Shown here: piece after piece, positions 1-9,021 of the stretch
Position numbering within the stretch: position 1 is the first letter of the stretch
Layout of the letters: each line of letters opens with the position of its first letter
Source of the DNA: CAVQWT01 sp963810815
Lineage (GTDB): Bacteria > Pseudomonadota > Gammaproteobacteria > Burkholderiales > Casimicrobiaceae
DNA: 64,000 nt
NCBI GenBank assembly: GCA_963810815.1
Contig: CAWEPB010000007.1
Location: forward strand, 1,240,001-1,304,000
Direction: 5' to 3'
Translations under genes and position numbers: made by a program
The notes under the pieces: model-generated
Seen by the model: only the letters and a program-made list of their open reading frames with translations
What the model was told of the DNA's origin: nothing
Databases searched by the model: none

Positions 1-598
1 GCTGTTCGCCGCCGACGTGCTCTCGCGCGAGCCGGGCGCGACGGTCATCTTCGACGTCAAGTCGACGCGCAACCTCGGCCCGTGGGTCACGCGACACGGC
101 GGCAAGCCGCTGCTGTGGAAGACCGGGCACTCGCTGATCAAGGTGAAGATGAAGGAGGTCGGCGCGGCGCTGGCCGGCGAGATGAGCGGCCACACGTTCT
201 TCAAGGAGCGCTGGTACGGCTTCGACGACGGGCTGTACGCCGGCGCGCGGCTGCTCGAGATCCTGTCGCGGCACGCCGACCCGTCGGCGGTGCTCGACGC
301 GCTGCCCGACGCGATATCCACGCCGGAGCTCAACGTCACCTGCGCCGAGGGCGAGCACCACAAGCTGGTCGCGCGGCTCGGGGAGATGGCCGTATTCCCC
401 GGCGCCACCGACGTCATCCGCATCGACGGATTGCGGGTCGAGTACCCCGACGGCTTCGGCCTCGCCCGCGGTTCCAACACGACGCCGGTCGTGGTGCTGC
501 GCTTCGAGGCCGACAACGCCGCCGCGCTCGAACGGATCAAGGGCGAGTTCCGGCGCGTGCTGCACGAGGCGCAGCCCGGGCTCGCGCTCCCGTTCTGA
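1..598 (+). CDS. Phosphomannomutase/phosphoglucomutase, C-terminal part
   Basis: The gene enters from the left edge and is open from base 2; only about 198 C-terminal residues are visible. They carry hallmarks of the alpha-D-phosphohexomutase family: the GEMSGHTFF segment of domain 3 (sugar-binding EMSGH), then GFDDGLYAGARLLEIL, and a C-terminal domain 4 with the phosphate-binding RGSNTTP loop. Family members interconvert mannose-6-P/mannose-1-P or glucose-6-P/glucose-1-P in the cytoplasm and feed polysaccharide and LPS precursors (AlgC/ManB type). The phosphoserine domain lies outside the window, so specificity cannot be judged. It is followed 49 bp later by threonine dehydratase on the same strand. 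Confidence 0.92.
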   Translation, partial: LFAADVLSREPGATVIFDVKSTRNLGPWVTRHGGKPLLWKTGHSLIKVKMKEVGAALAGEMSGHTFFKERWYGFDDGLYAGARLLEILSRHADPSAVLDALPDAISTPELNVTCAEGEHHKLVARLGEMAVFPGATDVIRIDGLRVEYPDGFGLARGSNTTPVVVLRFEADNAAALERIKGEFRRVLHEAQPGLALPF

Positions 599-647
599 CC
601 GCCGGGCCGCGACCCGCGCGCCCCCCCCGCTGCCGCCGCCCGCGTCC

Positions 648-1853
648 ATGATCACCGTCGACGACGTCATCGCCGCGCGCGCGCGCATCCGCGGCGGCAT
701 CTACGAATCCCCCTGCGTCGAGTCGATACCGCTGTCGGAGCTGACCGGCGCGCACATCTACTGCAAGCTCGACTACCTGCAGCGCACCGGCAGCTTCAAG
801 GAGCGCGGCGCACGCAATGCGCTGCTGCTGCTGCCGGAACCGGCGCGGCGGACCGGCGTCATCGCCGTCTCGGCGGGCAACCACGCGCAGGGTGTCGCGT
901 ACCACGGCAGCCTGCTGGGGATCCCGGTCACCGTCGTGATGCCGCAGTTCGCGCCGCTGATCAAGGTCACCAACTGCCGCAAGCTCGGGGCCCGCGTGGT
1001 GCTGCACGGCGCCGACCTGGCCGAGGCGCGCGCGCACGCGGGATTGCTGGCCGACCGCGAGGGCCTCACCTTCATCCACCCGTTCGACAACGCCGACGTG
1101 ATGGCCGGCCAGGGGACGATGGCGCTGGAAATCCTCGAGCAGACGCCGGACGTCGACGCCCTCGTCGTGCCGGTCGGCGGTGGCGGCCTGCTTTCCGGGA
1201 TCGGCACGGCGGTGCGCGCGCTGAAGCCGGGCGTCACGCTGGTCGGCGTCGAGCCCGAGCACGCGGCCTGCCTCACGGCCGCCATCGCCGCGGGAAAGCC
1301 GGTGCCGGTCAAGGTGTCGCCCACGCTCGCCGACGGTCTCGCCGTCGCGCAGATCGGCGCCGCACCGCTCGAGGTGCTGCGCCGCGTCGTCGACCAGGTC
1401 GTTACCGTCGACGAGGCGTCGATCGCGCTGTCGATCCTGCGCCTGATCGAACTCGAGAAAAGCGTCGTCGAGGGCGCCGGCGCGGCGCCGCTGGCGGCCT
1501 TCCTCGCCGGCAAGCTCGAGTCGCTCAGGGGGCGGACCGTCGTGCTGACGCTCTGCGGCGGCAACATCGACCTGACGATGCTGGACCGCGTGATCGAAAC
1601 CGGGCTGGTCGCCGACGGGCGCCTGACGCGGTTCACCGTGTCGATCGCGGACCGCCCCGGGGGGCTCGCCCGGCTCGCCGAGGTCATCGCCTCGACCGGC
1701 GCCTCGATCAAGGAGATCGTGCACGACCGCGCGTTCTCCGGGCCCGACCTGTCGGCCGTCCGGGTCATCTGCGTCGTCGAGACGACGGGGCACGACCACG
1801 TCCGCGCGCTGCACGACACGCTGGTCGACGCCGGCGTTCACCTGGTGGGCTGA
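648..1853 (+). CDS. ilvA: Threonine ammonia-lyase (threonine dehydratase) with C-terminal ACT domain
   Basis: This PLP enzyme of 401 residues deaminates threonine to 2-oxobutyrate. The PLP lysine lies in GSFKERGA (K51), the substrate/PLP loop is SAGNHAQG, and the phosphate-binding glycine loop is VGGGGLLSG near residue 180. After about residue 325 there is one ACT-like regulatory domain (TRFTVSIADRPGGLARL). A single short ACT domain and 401 aa match the short form often called catabolic or TdcB-like; biosynthetic IlvA of enterobacteria is about 510 aa with two ACT-like repeats. No strong Shine-Dalgarno precedes the ATG. It converges on cydB with an 10-bp gap. Function in isoleucine synthesis versus catabolism is not decided by context. 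Confidence 0.93.
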   Translation: MITVDDVIAARARIRGGIYESPCVESIPLSELTGAHIYCKLDYLQRTGSFKERGARNALLLLPEPARRTGVIAVSAGNHAQGVAYHGSLLGIPVTVVMPQFAPLIKVTNCRKLGARVVLHGADLAEARAHAGLLADREGLTFIHPFDNADVMAGQGTMALEILEQTPDVDALVVPVGGGGLLSGIGTAVRALKPGVTLVGVEPEHAACLTAAIAAGKPVPVKVSPTLADGLAVAQIGAAPLEVLRRVVDQVVTVDEASIALSILRLIELEKSVVEGAGAAPLAAFLAGKLESLRGRTVVLTLCGGNIDLTMLDRVIETGLVADGRLTRFTVSIADRPGGLARLAEVIASTGASIKEIVHDRAFSGPDLSAVRVICVVETTGHDHVRALHDTLVDAGVHLVG

Positions 1854-1863
1854 GCCGCGGACC

Positions 1864-2878
1864 TCAGTGGTAACCCTCGCCGACCCGCACCTTGCCGCGG
1901 AACACCCAGTAGTTGAACACGGTGTAGCCCAGGATCACCGGCAGCAGCACCAGCACGCCGACGAGCATGAATTTCTGTGACGCCGGCGCCGCCGCCGCAT
2001 CCCAGACGGTGACCGTCGGCGGCACCAGGTACGGGACGTTCGACAGCACGAGCCCGAGGTAGGCGAGCAGGAAGATGCCGACGGCGCAGGCGAACGGCTG
2101 CACGTGGCGGCCGCGCCGCAGCCCGAACCAGCAGACCACGGCGAGCACCAGCGTCGCCAGCGGCACCGGCGCCAGGTAGAAGAAGCCGGGCAGCGTGAAC
2201 CAGCGCTCGGCGATGCGCGGGAAACGCGAGCGGGGTCCACAGGCTGACGATGCCGATGCAGGCCATCAGCGCCAGCAGCAGCGACTGCGCCAGACCGCGC
2301 GAGCGCATGCCCACGTGGCCGTCGGTCTTCATCACCAGCCAGGCGGCGCCGATCAGCGCATAGCCGACGACCAGCGCTACCCCGCAGGCCAGGCTGAACG
2401 GCGTCAGCCAGTCCAGCGCGTAGCCGGCGAACTGGCCGTCGCGGACGGCGATGCCCTGCAGCAGCCCGCCCAGGACCAGACCCTGCGCGAACGCCGCCGT
2501 CGTCGACGCCGCGGCGAAGGCGATGTCCCAGACCCGGTGGTGCGGCTTCGCGACCCACCGGAACTCGAACGCGACGCCGCGGAAGATCAGCGCCAGCAGC
2601 AGCACCATCACCGGCAGGTAGAGCGCGGGCATGATGATCGCGAACGCCTTCGGAAACGCGACCCACAGCCCCCCGCCGCCCAGCACCAGCCAGGTCTCGT
2701 TGCCGTCCCAGAACGGCGCGACCGAGTTCATCATCTGGTCGCGATCGGCCTCGTCGGGGAACAGCGGGTAGAGGATGCCGATGCCGAGGTCGAAGCCGTC
2801 GAGCACGACGTAGAGCGCGACGGCGATGCCGATGATCGCCGCCCAGACCACCGGCAACGACAGCGTGAGTTCGCTCAT
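1864..2878 (-). CDS. cydB: Cytochrome bd ubiquinol oxidase subunit II, reading frame disrupted
   Basis: CydB is the membrane partner of CydA in the bd-type terminal oxidase. The N-terminal two thirds start at the ATG at 2878 with the family signature DGFDLGIGILYPLFPDEADR and DGNETWLVLGGGGLWVAFP. Conserved sequence then continues in another frame from about 2218 down to the stop at 1864 (PLATLVLAVVCWFGLRRG, then NVPYLVPP and FNYWVFRGKV). The switch lies at the GGG run 2219-2221; removing one base joins SLWTPLAFP to RIAERWFTLPGFFYLAP, so one intact protein of about 337 aa is implied. The ATG overlaps the cydA stop by 4 bp. No cydX-sized frame fits before the convergent ilvA. Confidence 0.9.
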
Positions 2879-4284
2879 AGCGTCGCCTTTCCGACCCGCG
2901 CCTCGACCGTCGCTTCCTGCGCCGCCGACAGCGGGCGGTTCGCCACGCCCTCCGGCGGCTTCACCAGCGCCGGCAACGGACCTTTGCGCACCAGCTTGCG
3001 GATGTAGTAGATGCCGATCGAGAACACGACGAGGTAGGTGACGACGATCAGCGTGAGCGACGCGGCGACCGCCGCGGTGCTGACCGGCGACGCGGCGTCG
3101 GCGGTGCGCAGGATGCCCCAGGCGACCCACGGCTGGCGACCCGACTCGGTCACGATCCAGCCGGCCAGGATGGCGATGAAGCCGACGGGCCACAGGAAGC
3201 CGACCGGGGCGAGGAACCAGCGCGCGTCGAACAGCCGCCCCCGCCACCACAGCCACGCACCGACGAAGCCGGTGGCGATCATCAGCATGCCCAGGCCGAC
3301 CATCACGCGGAACGCGAAGAACACCGGCGCCACCGGCGGCCGGTCCTCGGCCGGGAAGTCCTTCAGCCCGGGAAACCGGCCGTCGAGCTGGTGCGTGATG
3401 ATGAGGCTCGCGCCGTTGGGGATCGAGATCTCGGCGACGTTGCGCTCGTTCTTCGCGTCCGGCCAGGCGAACAGCACGAGGTCGGCGGGCTTGCTGCCGT
3501 CCCAGTGCGCCTCCATCGCCGCCACCTTCACCGGCTGGTGCTTCGACGTGTTGAGGCCGTGCAGGTCGCCGATGAAGAGCTGCGTCGGCGCCAGCAGCGC
3601 GACCATCCCCAGGCCCATCCGCACCATGGTCCGGCCTTCCTCGACGAAGCGGCCGGCGACGAGATAGCGCGCGCCGGTCGCGAGCACCACCAGCGACGTC
3701 GTCAGGTAGCACGCCGTCAGCATGTGCGCGAAGCGGTACGGGAAGCTCGGGTTGAAGATCACCGCCAGCCAGTCGACCGGGAGCGCGATGCCGTTGACCA
3801 TCTCGTGGCCGGTCGGCGTGTGCATCCAGCTGTTGGCCGACAGGATCCAGAACGCCGACATCGACGTACCCACGGCGACCAGGATCGTCGACGTCACGTG
3901 CAGCCATTTCGGCACGCGGTTCCAGCCGAACAGCATGACGCCGAGGAACGTCGCCTCGAGGAAGAACGCCGTCAGCACCTCGTAGCCGATCAGCGGGCCG
4001 ACGACGTTGCCGACGACCTCGGAAAAGCGGCTCCAGTTGGTGCCGAACTGGTAGGACATCATCAGCCCCGACACGACGCCCATCGCGAAGCTGACGGCGA
4101 AGATCTTGGTCCAGAAGCGGGCCAGCAGGTGGAAGTGCTCGCGGCCGGTCCGCAGCCACATCACCTCCAGCGTCGCGATGAATGCGGCGAGGCCGATGGT
4201 GAAGCTCGGGAAGATGATGTGCAGGCTGACCGTGAACGCGAACTGGATCCGGGACAGCAGCAGAGCATCGAGGTCGGGAATCAT
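2875..4284 (-). CDS. cydA: Cytochrome bd ubiquinol oxidase subunit I
   Basis: The 469-residue multi-helix subunit binds haems b558, b595 and d and oxidises ubiquinol while reducing O2. Visible ligands by alignment to the E. coli protein are H22 (QFAFTVSLH), E102 and E110 (GYEVLTAFFLEATFLGVMLFG, split here as two glutamates) and H187 (YRFAHM). The protein is about 50 residues shorter than E. coli CydA, and the quinol loop after GWIVTESGRQPW is short, as in cyanide-insensitive (CioA-like) oxidases. It is first gene of cydAB. No CydDC assembly exporter is in the window. High-affinity respiration under low oxygen is the expected role. Confidence 0.95.
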   Translation of the reverse strand: MIPDLDALLLSRIQFAFTVSLHIIFPSFTIGLAAFIATLEVMWLRTGREHFHLLARFWTKIFAVSFAMGVVSGLMMSYQFGTNWSRFSEVVGNVVGPLIGYEVLTAFFLEATFLGVMLFGWNRVPKWLHVTSTILVAVGTSMSAFWILSANSWMHTPTGHEMVNGIALPVDWLAVIFNPSFPYRFAHMLTACYLTTSLVVLATGARYLVAGRFVEEGRTMVRMGLGMVALLAPTQLFIGDLHGLNTSKHQPVKVAAMEAHWDGSKPADLVLFAWPDAKNERNVAEISIPNGASLIITHQLDGRFPGLKDFPAEDRPPVAPVFFAFRVMVGLGMLMIATGFVGAWLWWRGRLFDARWFLAPVGFLWPVGFIAILAGWIVTESGRQPWVAWGILRTADAASPVSTAAVAASLTLIVVTYLVVFSIGIYYIRKLVRKGPLPALVKPPEGVANRPLSAAQEATVEARVGKATL

Positions 4285-4419
4285 CGTGCGGAGTCCTCAA
4301 CGGACGCGGATCGCGACGCCGGACGCGTCATGCGACCAGGCGCAAGGCTGGATTCTGGCACCGGCGGCGGCGGTTGTCGCGTGGCGCGGGTGGACATCGC
4401 GGTGGCCGGCCGCGCCGCG

Positions 4420-4857
4420 TCAGTAGGGCACACCGAGCCGCCGGTAGGCGAAATGCAGCAGCCAGGCCGGGCCGACGAGCAGGAACCGCACGTCCTCGAG
4501 GAACGTCGGCTTGCGGCCCTCGATCCGGTGGCCGACGAACTGGCCGATCCACGCGCCGACGAACACGGCGACGGCCACCGGCAGCAGCAGCGCGCCCGCC
4601 AGCGCGATGGGCACGACCATCAGCGCCGCAACGGCGAGCATCCCCATGGCCAGCGTGAACGACAGCGTCAGGTAGTACGCGAAGGACACACCGATCAGCG
4701 CGTACGCCGCCGCCGGCGACGCGACCCACAGCAGCGCGAGCAGGCTCCAGGTGATGAGCGGCACGCAGACCCAGTGGATCGCCTTGTTGGTCGGATGCCG
4801 GTGCGACTCGCCGTAGCGATCGAACAGCGCGTCGACACGGCGCGACGGCTCGCCCAT
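4420..4857 (-). CDS. Mpo1-like/DUF962 membrane protein
   Basis: This 145-residue protein has the DUF962 (YGL010w/Mpo1) pattern: N-terminal RYGESHRHPTNKAIHWVCVPL with conserved histidines, three to four hydrophobic helices, and WIGQFVGHRIEGRKPTFLEDVRFLLVGP (given here as two adjoining motifs, WIGQFVGH and EGRKP). In yeast Mpo1 is a 2-hydroxy fatty-acid dioxygenase of alpha-oxidation, whose histidines bind iron. The bacterial homologues are mostly uncharacterised, so a lipid-oxidation role is inference. It stands alone between cydAB (135 bp away) and a divergent DUF302 gene. Confidence 0.88.
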   Translation of the reverse strand: MGEPSRRVDALFDRYGESHRHPTNKAIHWVCVPLITWSLLALLWVASPAAAYALIGVSFAYYLTLSFTLAMGMLAVAALMVVPIALAGALLLPVAVAVFVGAWIGQFVGHRIEGRKPTFLEDVRFLLVGPAWLLHFAYRRLGVPY

Positions 4858-4962
4858 GGTCCCCTCCGCTGGCGTTCGCTCCAGACTAGCACAACGGGCG
4901 CCGCGCGCCGCGGCGCGCCGCCTTGGGTGACGGCGGTCACAGACCGCGGCCGTCCGATGGGC

Positions 4963-4968
4963 GATAAT
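4963..4968 (+). promoter_or_regulatory. -10-like box upstream of the DUF302 gene
   Basis: GATAAT lies 39 bp before the ATG at 5007, in the 149-bp gap between divergent genes. No convincing -35 hexamer sits at 16-18 bp spacing, so this is only a weak promoter candidate. Confidence 0.25.
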
Positions 4969-5006
4969 GCACCATTGTCATTTCCGGTCCGCCAGGGAGA
5001 CTCATC

Positions 5007-5399
5007 ATGCAAAACCGCTACGGCTTCGGCCGCACCGTCGCTTACGGCTTCGACGACGCCCTTGCCCGCGTCACCGCCGAACTGGGCAAGGAAGGCTTCG
5101 GCGTCCTGACCGAAATCGACGTCCAGGCCACCCTCAAGAAGAAGCTCGACAAGGACGTGCCGCCCTACCGCATCCTGGGGGCGTGCAATCCGCCGTTCGC
5201 CGCGCAGGCGCTCGACGCCGAGCCGTCCATCGGGCTGCTGATGCCCTGCAACGTGGTCGTCCGGCAGGATGCGAAAGGCACCGTGCACGTCGAGTTCCTC
5301 GATCCCGGCGCGCTGTTCGAACTCACCGGTCGCGCCGACGTCGAGCCGCTGGCCCGCGACGTGCGCGCCCGGCTCGAGCGGGTGATGGCGGCGCTCTAG
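5007..5399 (+). CDS. DUF302 family protein
   Basis: This soluble protein of 130 residues matches the DUF302 fold: GFGRTVAYGFDDALARVTAEL, then GFGVLTEIDVQATLKKKL, CNPPFAAQALDAEPSIGLLMPCNV, and FLDPGALF. DUF302 proteins are small and widespread, and no biochemical activity is established. The start ATG follows an AGGGAGA Shine-Dalgarno at 8 bp. It stands alone, with the TRAP operon ending on the opposite strand 67 bp downstream. No signal peptide is evident, so a cytoplasmic location is likely. Confidence 0.9.
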   Translation: MQNRYGFGRTVAYGFDDALARVTAELGKEGFGVLTEIDVQATLKKKLDKDVPPYRILGACNPPFAAQALDAEPSIGLLMPCNVVVRQDAKGTVHVEFLDPGALFELTGRADVEPLARDVRARLERVMAAL

Positions 5400-5466
5400 C
5401 CGCGAGCATCGGCAACCGGTCCGTCCAACGCGGGTCGCCGCGCCGGCAGGCGGCGACCGGGGTGCG

Positions 5467-6442
5467 TCAATCGGCGAACCGGATGCCCCGCTCCTCGAAG
5501 TACTTCCGCGCTCCGGGGTGGTAGGGGATCGGCGATCCGATGGCCTGGAACCTCAGGCGGATGTCGGTTGCCTCCCTGCGCGCCGACACGAGCTCGGGCT
5601 TGCTTTCCATCAGCGTCTTCACGATGTCGTACGCCATCCGGTCGCTCATCCTGTCGCTCGCGACGAGGATGTTCCACACGTCGATGCCCTCGACCGGCTT
5701 GTCCATGCCCGGGTAGGCCGACGCAGGAATGACGCCCTTCACGTACAGCGGACCGTATTTCCGGTTCATTGCTTCGAGCGCTTCGGCGTGGTCGATCAGG
5801 CGGACCTTCGTGCCCGGCGTGCGCGCCAGGTCCGTGATCGCAGCGGTCGGCACGCCGCCGACCCAGAAGAACGCGTCGATCTTCCGGTCCCGCATCGCGT
5901 TGACGGATTCCACGGCGCCCAGGTGCGCCTGCGTGATGTCGTTCCTGGCGTCCAGGCCGATTGCCTCCAGCACGCGCATGGCCATCAGCTCCACCCCGCT
6001 GCCCGGCGCGCCGGTGGACACGCGCTTGCCCTTCAGGTCGGCCAGCTTCGCGATGCCGGTGCCGTCGACCGTGACGACCTGCATGCGGTTGGGATAGAGC
6101 AGCATCAACGTGCGTACGTCGACCCTGCCTTTGGCGAATGGCTCGAGGCCGTTCGCGGCCTGCCATGCGGCGTCGACCATCGCGAAGCCGACTTCGGCCT
6201 TGCCGGCGCCGATCAGCTTGAGGTTTTCGACCGAGCCCCGGCTGGCCTCGGCGGTGGCCTGCAGGCCGGGAATGTGCCTGGAGAGCACCTGGGCCATGCT
6301 GTGGCCAAGCGGAAAGTAGACGCCGCCGGGGCCGCCGGTCGTGATCGACAGCCGCTGCGCAGGTTGGGCGTATCGCGGCGGAAGCCGTCAGCAGACCCAG
6401 GGCGGCAGCAGCGAAGGCCGTGCGCAGCAGAGGCGGCAACAT
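5467..6442 (-). CDS. TAXI family TRAP transporter solute-binding protein (second copy), reading frame disrupted
   Basis: This is the periplasmic binding protein of a TRAP-TAXI importer. A signal peptide starts at the ATG at 6442 (MLPPLLRTAFAAAALGLLTA). The mature domain is read in a different frame (LSITTGGPGGVYFPLGH, then ADLKGKRVSTGAPGSGVE and the C-terminal YHPGARKYFEERGI). The frame changes near 6366-6385; removing one base fuses the two parts into a protein of about 324 aa. No usable start exists in the mature frame before the essential GGPGGVY loop, because a TGA lies just upstream. It is the last gene of the TRAP operon and is a paralogue of the gene at 9022-9975. Ligand unknown; family members bind small carboxylates or amino acids. 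Confidence 0.85.
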
Positions 6443-6513
6443 GGACCAAGCGGCGGCCGACGCTCATTGCGGCCGCGGTCGCCACCGGGAGCAATCCCGC
6501 GTAAGCCTCGCGG

Positions 6514-6886
6514 CTACAGCCGTGCAGCTCGACGACGCCCCCCTGTGCGGGCATCGCGACGAGGTCGGTCAGCATGACGCAACGCCCGTTCGCGCACAGT
6601 TCGTAGTCCGACGCGTAAGGGGAGACCGTGACGAGCAGGCGGGGAAACGGCTCCCCGGCCGGGCGGTAGTGCCAGGCGCCGTCACGCAGCAGCGCACCGG
6701 CCGGCGGTTCCATGCCGGCGCCGGACCCCTGGACGCGCGCGGCGACCGGCACCAGCGATGGTCGGCCACGCGATAGTCCTCCTCCCACCGGATCTTCTCC
6801 ACCGAATGCGTCCAGGCGAGCGTGAAGTCGGTGACGGGCAGCATCGCGCTGACGACGCCGGCCACGGCAAGGCAGAGCCCCGTCAT
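6514..6886 (-). pseudogene. DUF1850 domain protein, frame-disrupted
   Basis: DUF1850 proteins are small companions of TRAP-TAXI permeases. The start at 6886 overlaps the permease stop by 4 bp (ATGA). The first part reads FTLAWTHSVEKIRWEEDYRV, a strong DUF1850 signature. After about 6755 the family sequence continues in another frame (SLVPVAARVQGSGAGMEPP, then PYASDYELCANGRCVMLTDL). Restoring one missing base near 6755-6762 joins them. The 3' end is unclear: the second frame stays open to 6213 across the next gene, whereas a further shift would end it at the TAG at 6514. Function is unknown; a role in assembly or regulation of the TRAP system is inferred from linkage. Confidence 0.7.
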
Positions 6887-8940
6887 GCGGCATTGGCCCT
6901 CGACGCGCGGCGCCCACGCGTGCGGTGATAGACGAGCAGCAGCGCCGCCAGTACGAATCCGACCTCGTCGGTGACCGGCAGCGCGACGACCAGGGAAAAC
7001 GCCGCAGCAGCCGCGACGATGCGCTCCGGCCACGACAGCGGCGACCAGAGGTAGCCGATGCTCGCCGCGCCCCACAGGCCGATGGCGACCAGGGCCTTGA
7101 ACACGATGTAGGTGACGTCCATCCAGTCGCCGGACTGCAGCATCAGGGCCGGCGCGTACACCGCCATGAACGGCACCACGAAGCCGGCGATCGCGATGCG
7201 CATCGCCTGAATGCCGATGCGCAGGCCGGACGCCTGGGCGATCGGCGACGCGGCGAACGCGGCCAACGCGACCGGCGGCGTGAGGTCGGCCATGATGCCG
7301 AAATAGAAGACGAACATGTGGGAGACGATGAGCGGCACCCCGAGGGCCAGCAACGCGGGCGCGGCCAGCGAGCTGGTGATGATGTAGTTGGGGATCGTGG
7401 GAATGCCCATGCCCAGCACCAGGCAGGTCAGCATGGTGAGGACCAGCGACAGGAACAGGCTGTGCTGGCCCAGCTGGATGATGAACCCGGCGAAGCTCGT
7501 CGCGGCGCCGGTGAGCGTCATCACCCCGATGATCACCCCGACCAGCGCGCAGGCCACGCCGACCGAGAGCGCATTCCTGGCGCCTTCGGCCATGCCGGTC
7601 ACGGCCAGCTTGAGCACGCGGCGACCGCCCTGGACATAGAGGTTGACCGCGATCAGCAGGCCGATGACGGCGAACACCGCGCCGATGCCGTACTTGAAGA
7701 ACGTCGACGAAAGCAGGCCCAGCAGGATCCAGAACAGCACCCGCAGCGCGGTCCCCGACAGCCGGGCGGCCACCGCCATGCCGAAGATCAGGATCACCGT
7801 CAGCGCGAGGCCCACGGTGCCGGAGAAGAGCGGCGTGTAGCCCGAGAAGAGCAGGAAGACGAGCGCCCCCAGCGGGACGATCAGGTACCAGTTGGTCCGG
7901 ACCGCCGCCCACGCATCCGGGCACTCGGACTTCGGCAGGCCCAGCAGCCGCAGTCGGCCCGCTTCCAGATGCACCATCCAGAACGCCGTCGCGAAATAGA
8001 GCAAGGCCGGGATCAGCGCCGCCTTGACGATCTCGACGTAGGGGACGCCGATGGTCTCGGCCATGATGAACGCGACGGCGCCCATGACGGGCGGCATGAT
8101 CTGGCCGCCCATGCTGGACGTGGCCTCCACGCCGCCGGCGAAGTCGGCGCGGTAGCCGAAGCGCTTCATCAGCGGAATGGTGAACTGGCCGGTCGTCACC
8201 ACGTTGGCGACGCCGGATCCGTTGATGGTCCCCATCAGCCCGGACGCGATGACTGCCACCTTGGCCGGGCCGCCGCGCGTGTGGCCCACGGTGCCGAGCG
8301 CAAAGTCCGTGAACAGCTTGATCATGCCGGCCTGCTCGAGGAAGGTCCCGAACAGGATGAACAGGAAGATGTACGTCGACGAAACGAACACCGGAATGCC
8401 GTAGATGCCCTCGGTGCCGAAGGACATCTGGTTGACGATCTGGTCGACGCCGAAGCCCCGGTGGGCAAGGACCCCGGGAAGGTGCTGGCCGAACAGCGCG
8501 AACGCGAGAAAGCCGGCGCAGATGAGGGGCAGCGCGATGCCCATGATCCGCCTGGCGGCCTCGAATACCAGCACGAGCAGCACGACGCCGACGGCCATGT
8601 CCGCCGTCGTCAGGTCGCCCGAGCGCTGGATCAGGTCGGCCTCGAAGATCCACTGGTAGAGGCCGGTGGCCACGCCGACGATGGCCAGCGCCCAGCCGAA
8701 CCAGGAACCGCGCGAGGCGCCGCGTGCGAACGTCGGGAACATCGCAAACGTGAGCAGCAGCAGGAAGCTCACGTGCAGCGCCCGCATGACCACGCTCGAC
8801 AGCGGGGCGAACGCCGCGGTGAAGACCTGGTACGCGGAAAACACCACCGCGATGGCGAAGATCACGCGCTGGGCGCGCGCCGACCTTGCCGGGGCGAAAG
8901 CCACCGGATCCAGGTCGGCGGGCGAGACGGCCTTGGACAT
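6883..8940 (-). CDS. TRAP transporter permease, fused 4TM/12TM subunits (TAXI type)
   Basis: This 685-residue inner-membrane protein combines the small (DctQ-like) and large (DctM-like) TRAP subunits, the usual form in TAXI systems. The N-terminal part has four helices (FAIAVVFSAYQVFTAAF onward). The DctM part has IPTIPNYIITSSLAAPALLALGV-type repeats and the conserved GMGIPT and GANLTPPVA-like ADLTPPVALAA motifs. The start at 8940 (MSKAVSP) follows an AGGAAAGGGG Shine-Dalgarno; an upstream extension to 8991 has no RBS and is unlikely. It uses an ion gradient to take up the ligand delivered by the adjacent binding proteins. The binding protein gene lies 81 bp upstream and DUF1850 overlaps its end. 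Confidence 0.93.
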   Translation of the reverse strand: MSKAVSPADLDPVAFAPARSARAQRVIFAIAVVFSAYQVFTAAFAPLSSVVMRALHVSFLLLLTFAMFPTFARGASRGSWFGWALAIVGVATGLYQWIFEADLIQRSGDLTTADMAVGVVLLVLVFEAARRIMGIALPLICAGFLAFALFGQHLPGVLAHRGFGVDQIVNQMSFGTEGIYGIPVFVSSTYIFLFILFGTFLEQAGMIKLFTDFALGTVGHTRGGPAKVAVIASGLMGTINGSGVANVVTTGQFTIPLMKRFGYRADFAGGVEATSSMGGQIMPPVMGAVAFIMAETIGVPYVEIVKAALIPALLYFATAFWMVHLEAGRLRLLGLPKSECPDAWAAVRTNWYLIVPLGALVFLLFSGYTPLFSGTVGLALTVILIFGMAVAARLSGTALRVLFWILLGLLSSTFFKYGIGAVFAVIGLLIAVNLYVQGGRRVLKLAVTGMAEGARNALSVGVACALVGVIIGVMTLTGAATSFAGFIIQLGQHSLFLSLVLTMLTCLVLGMGIPTIPNYIITSSLAAPALLALGVPLIVSHMFVFYFGIMADLTPPVALAAFAASPIAQASGLRIGIQAMRIAIAGFVVPFMAVYAPALMLQSGDWMDVTYIVFKALVAIGLWGAASIGYLWSPLSWPERIVAAAAAFSLVVALPVTDEVGFVLAALLLVYHRTRGRRASRANAA

Positions 8941-9021
8941 GCAACCCCTTTCCTGGATCCGGCGGCAGCGGGGCGGGGAACGGCGGGGCATAACGACGCC
9001 CGCCGTCCCGTCCCGAACCGG

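Noticed and set aside
1854..1863. A cydX gene downstream of cydB
   Set aside because: Only 10 bp separate cydB from the convergent ilvA stop, so there is no room for it.
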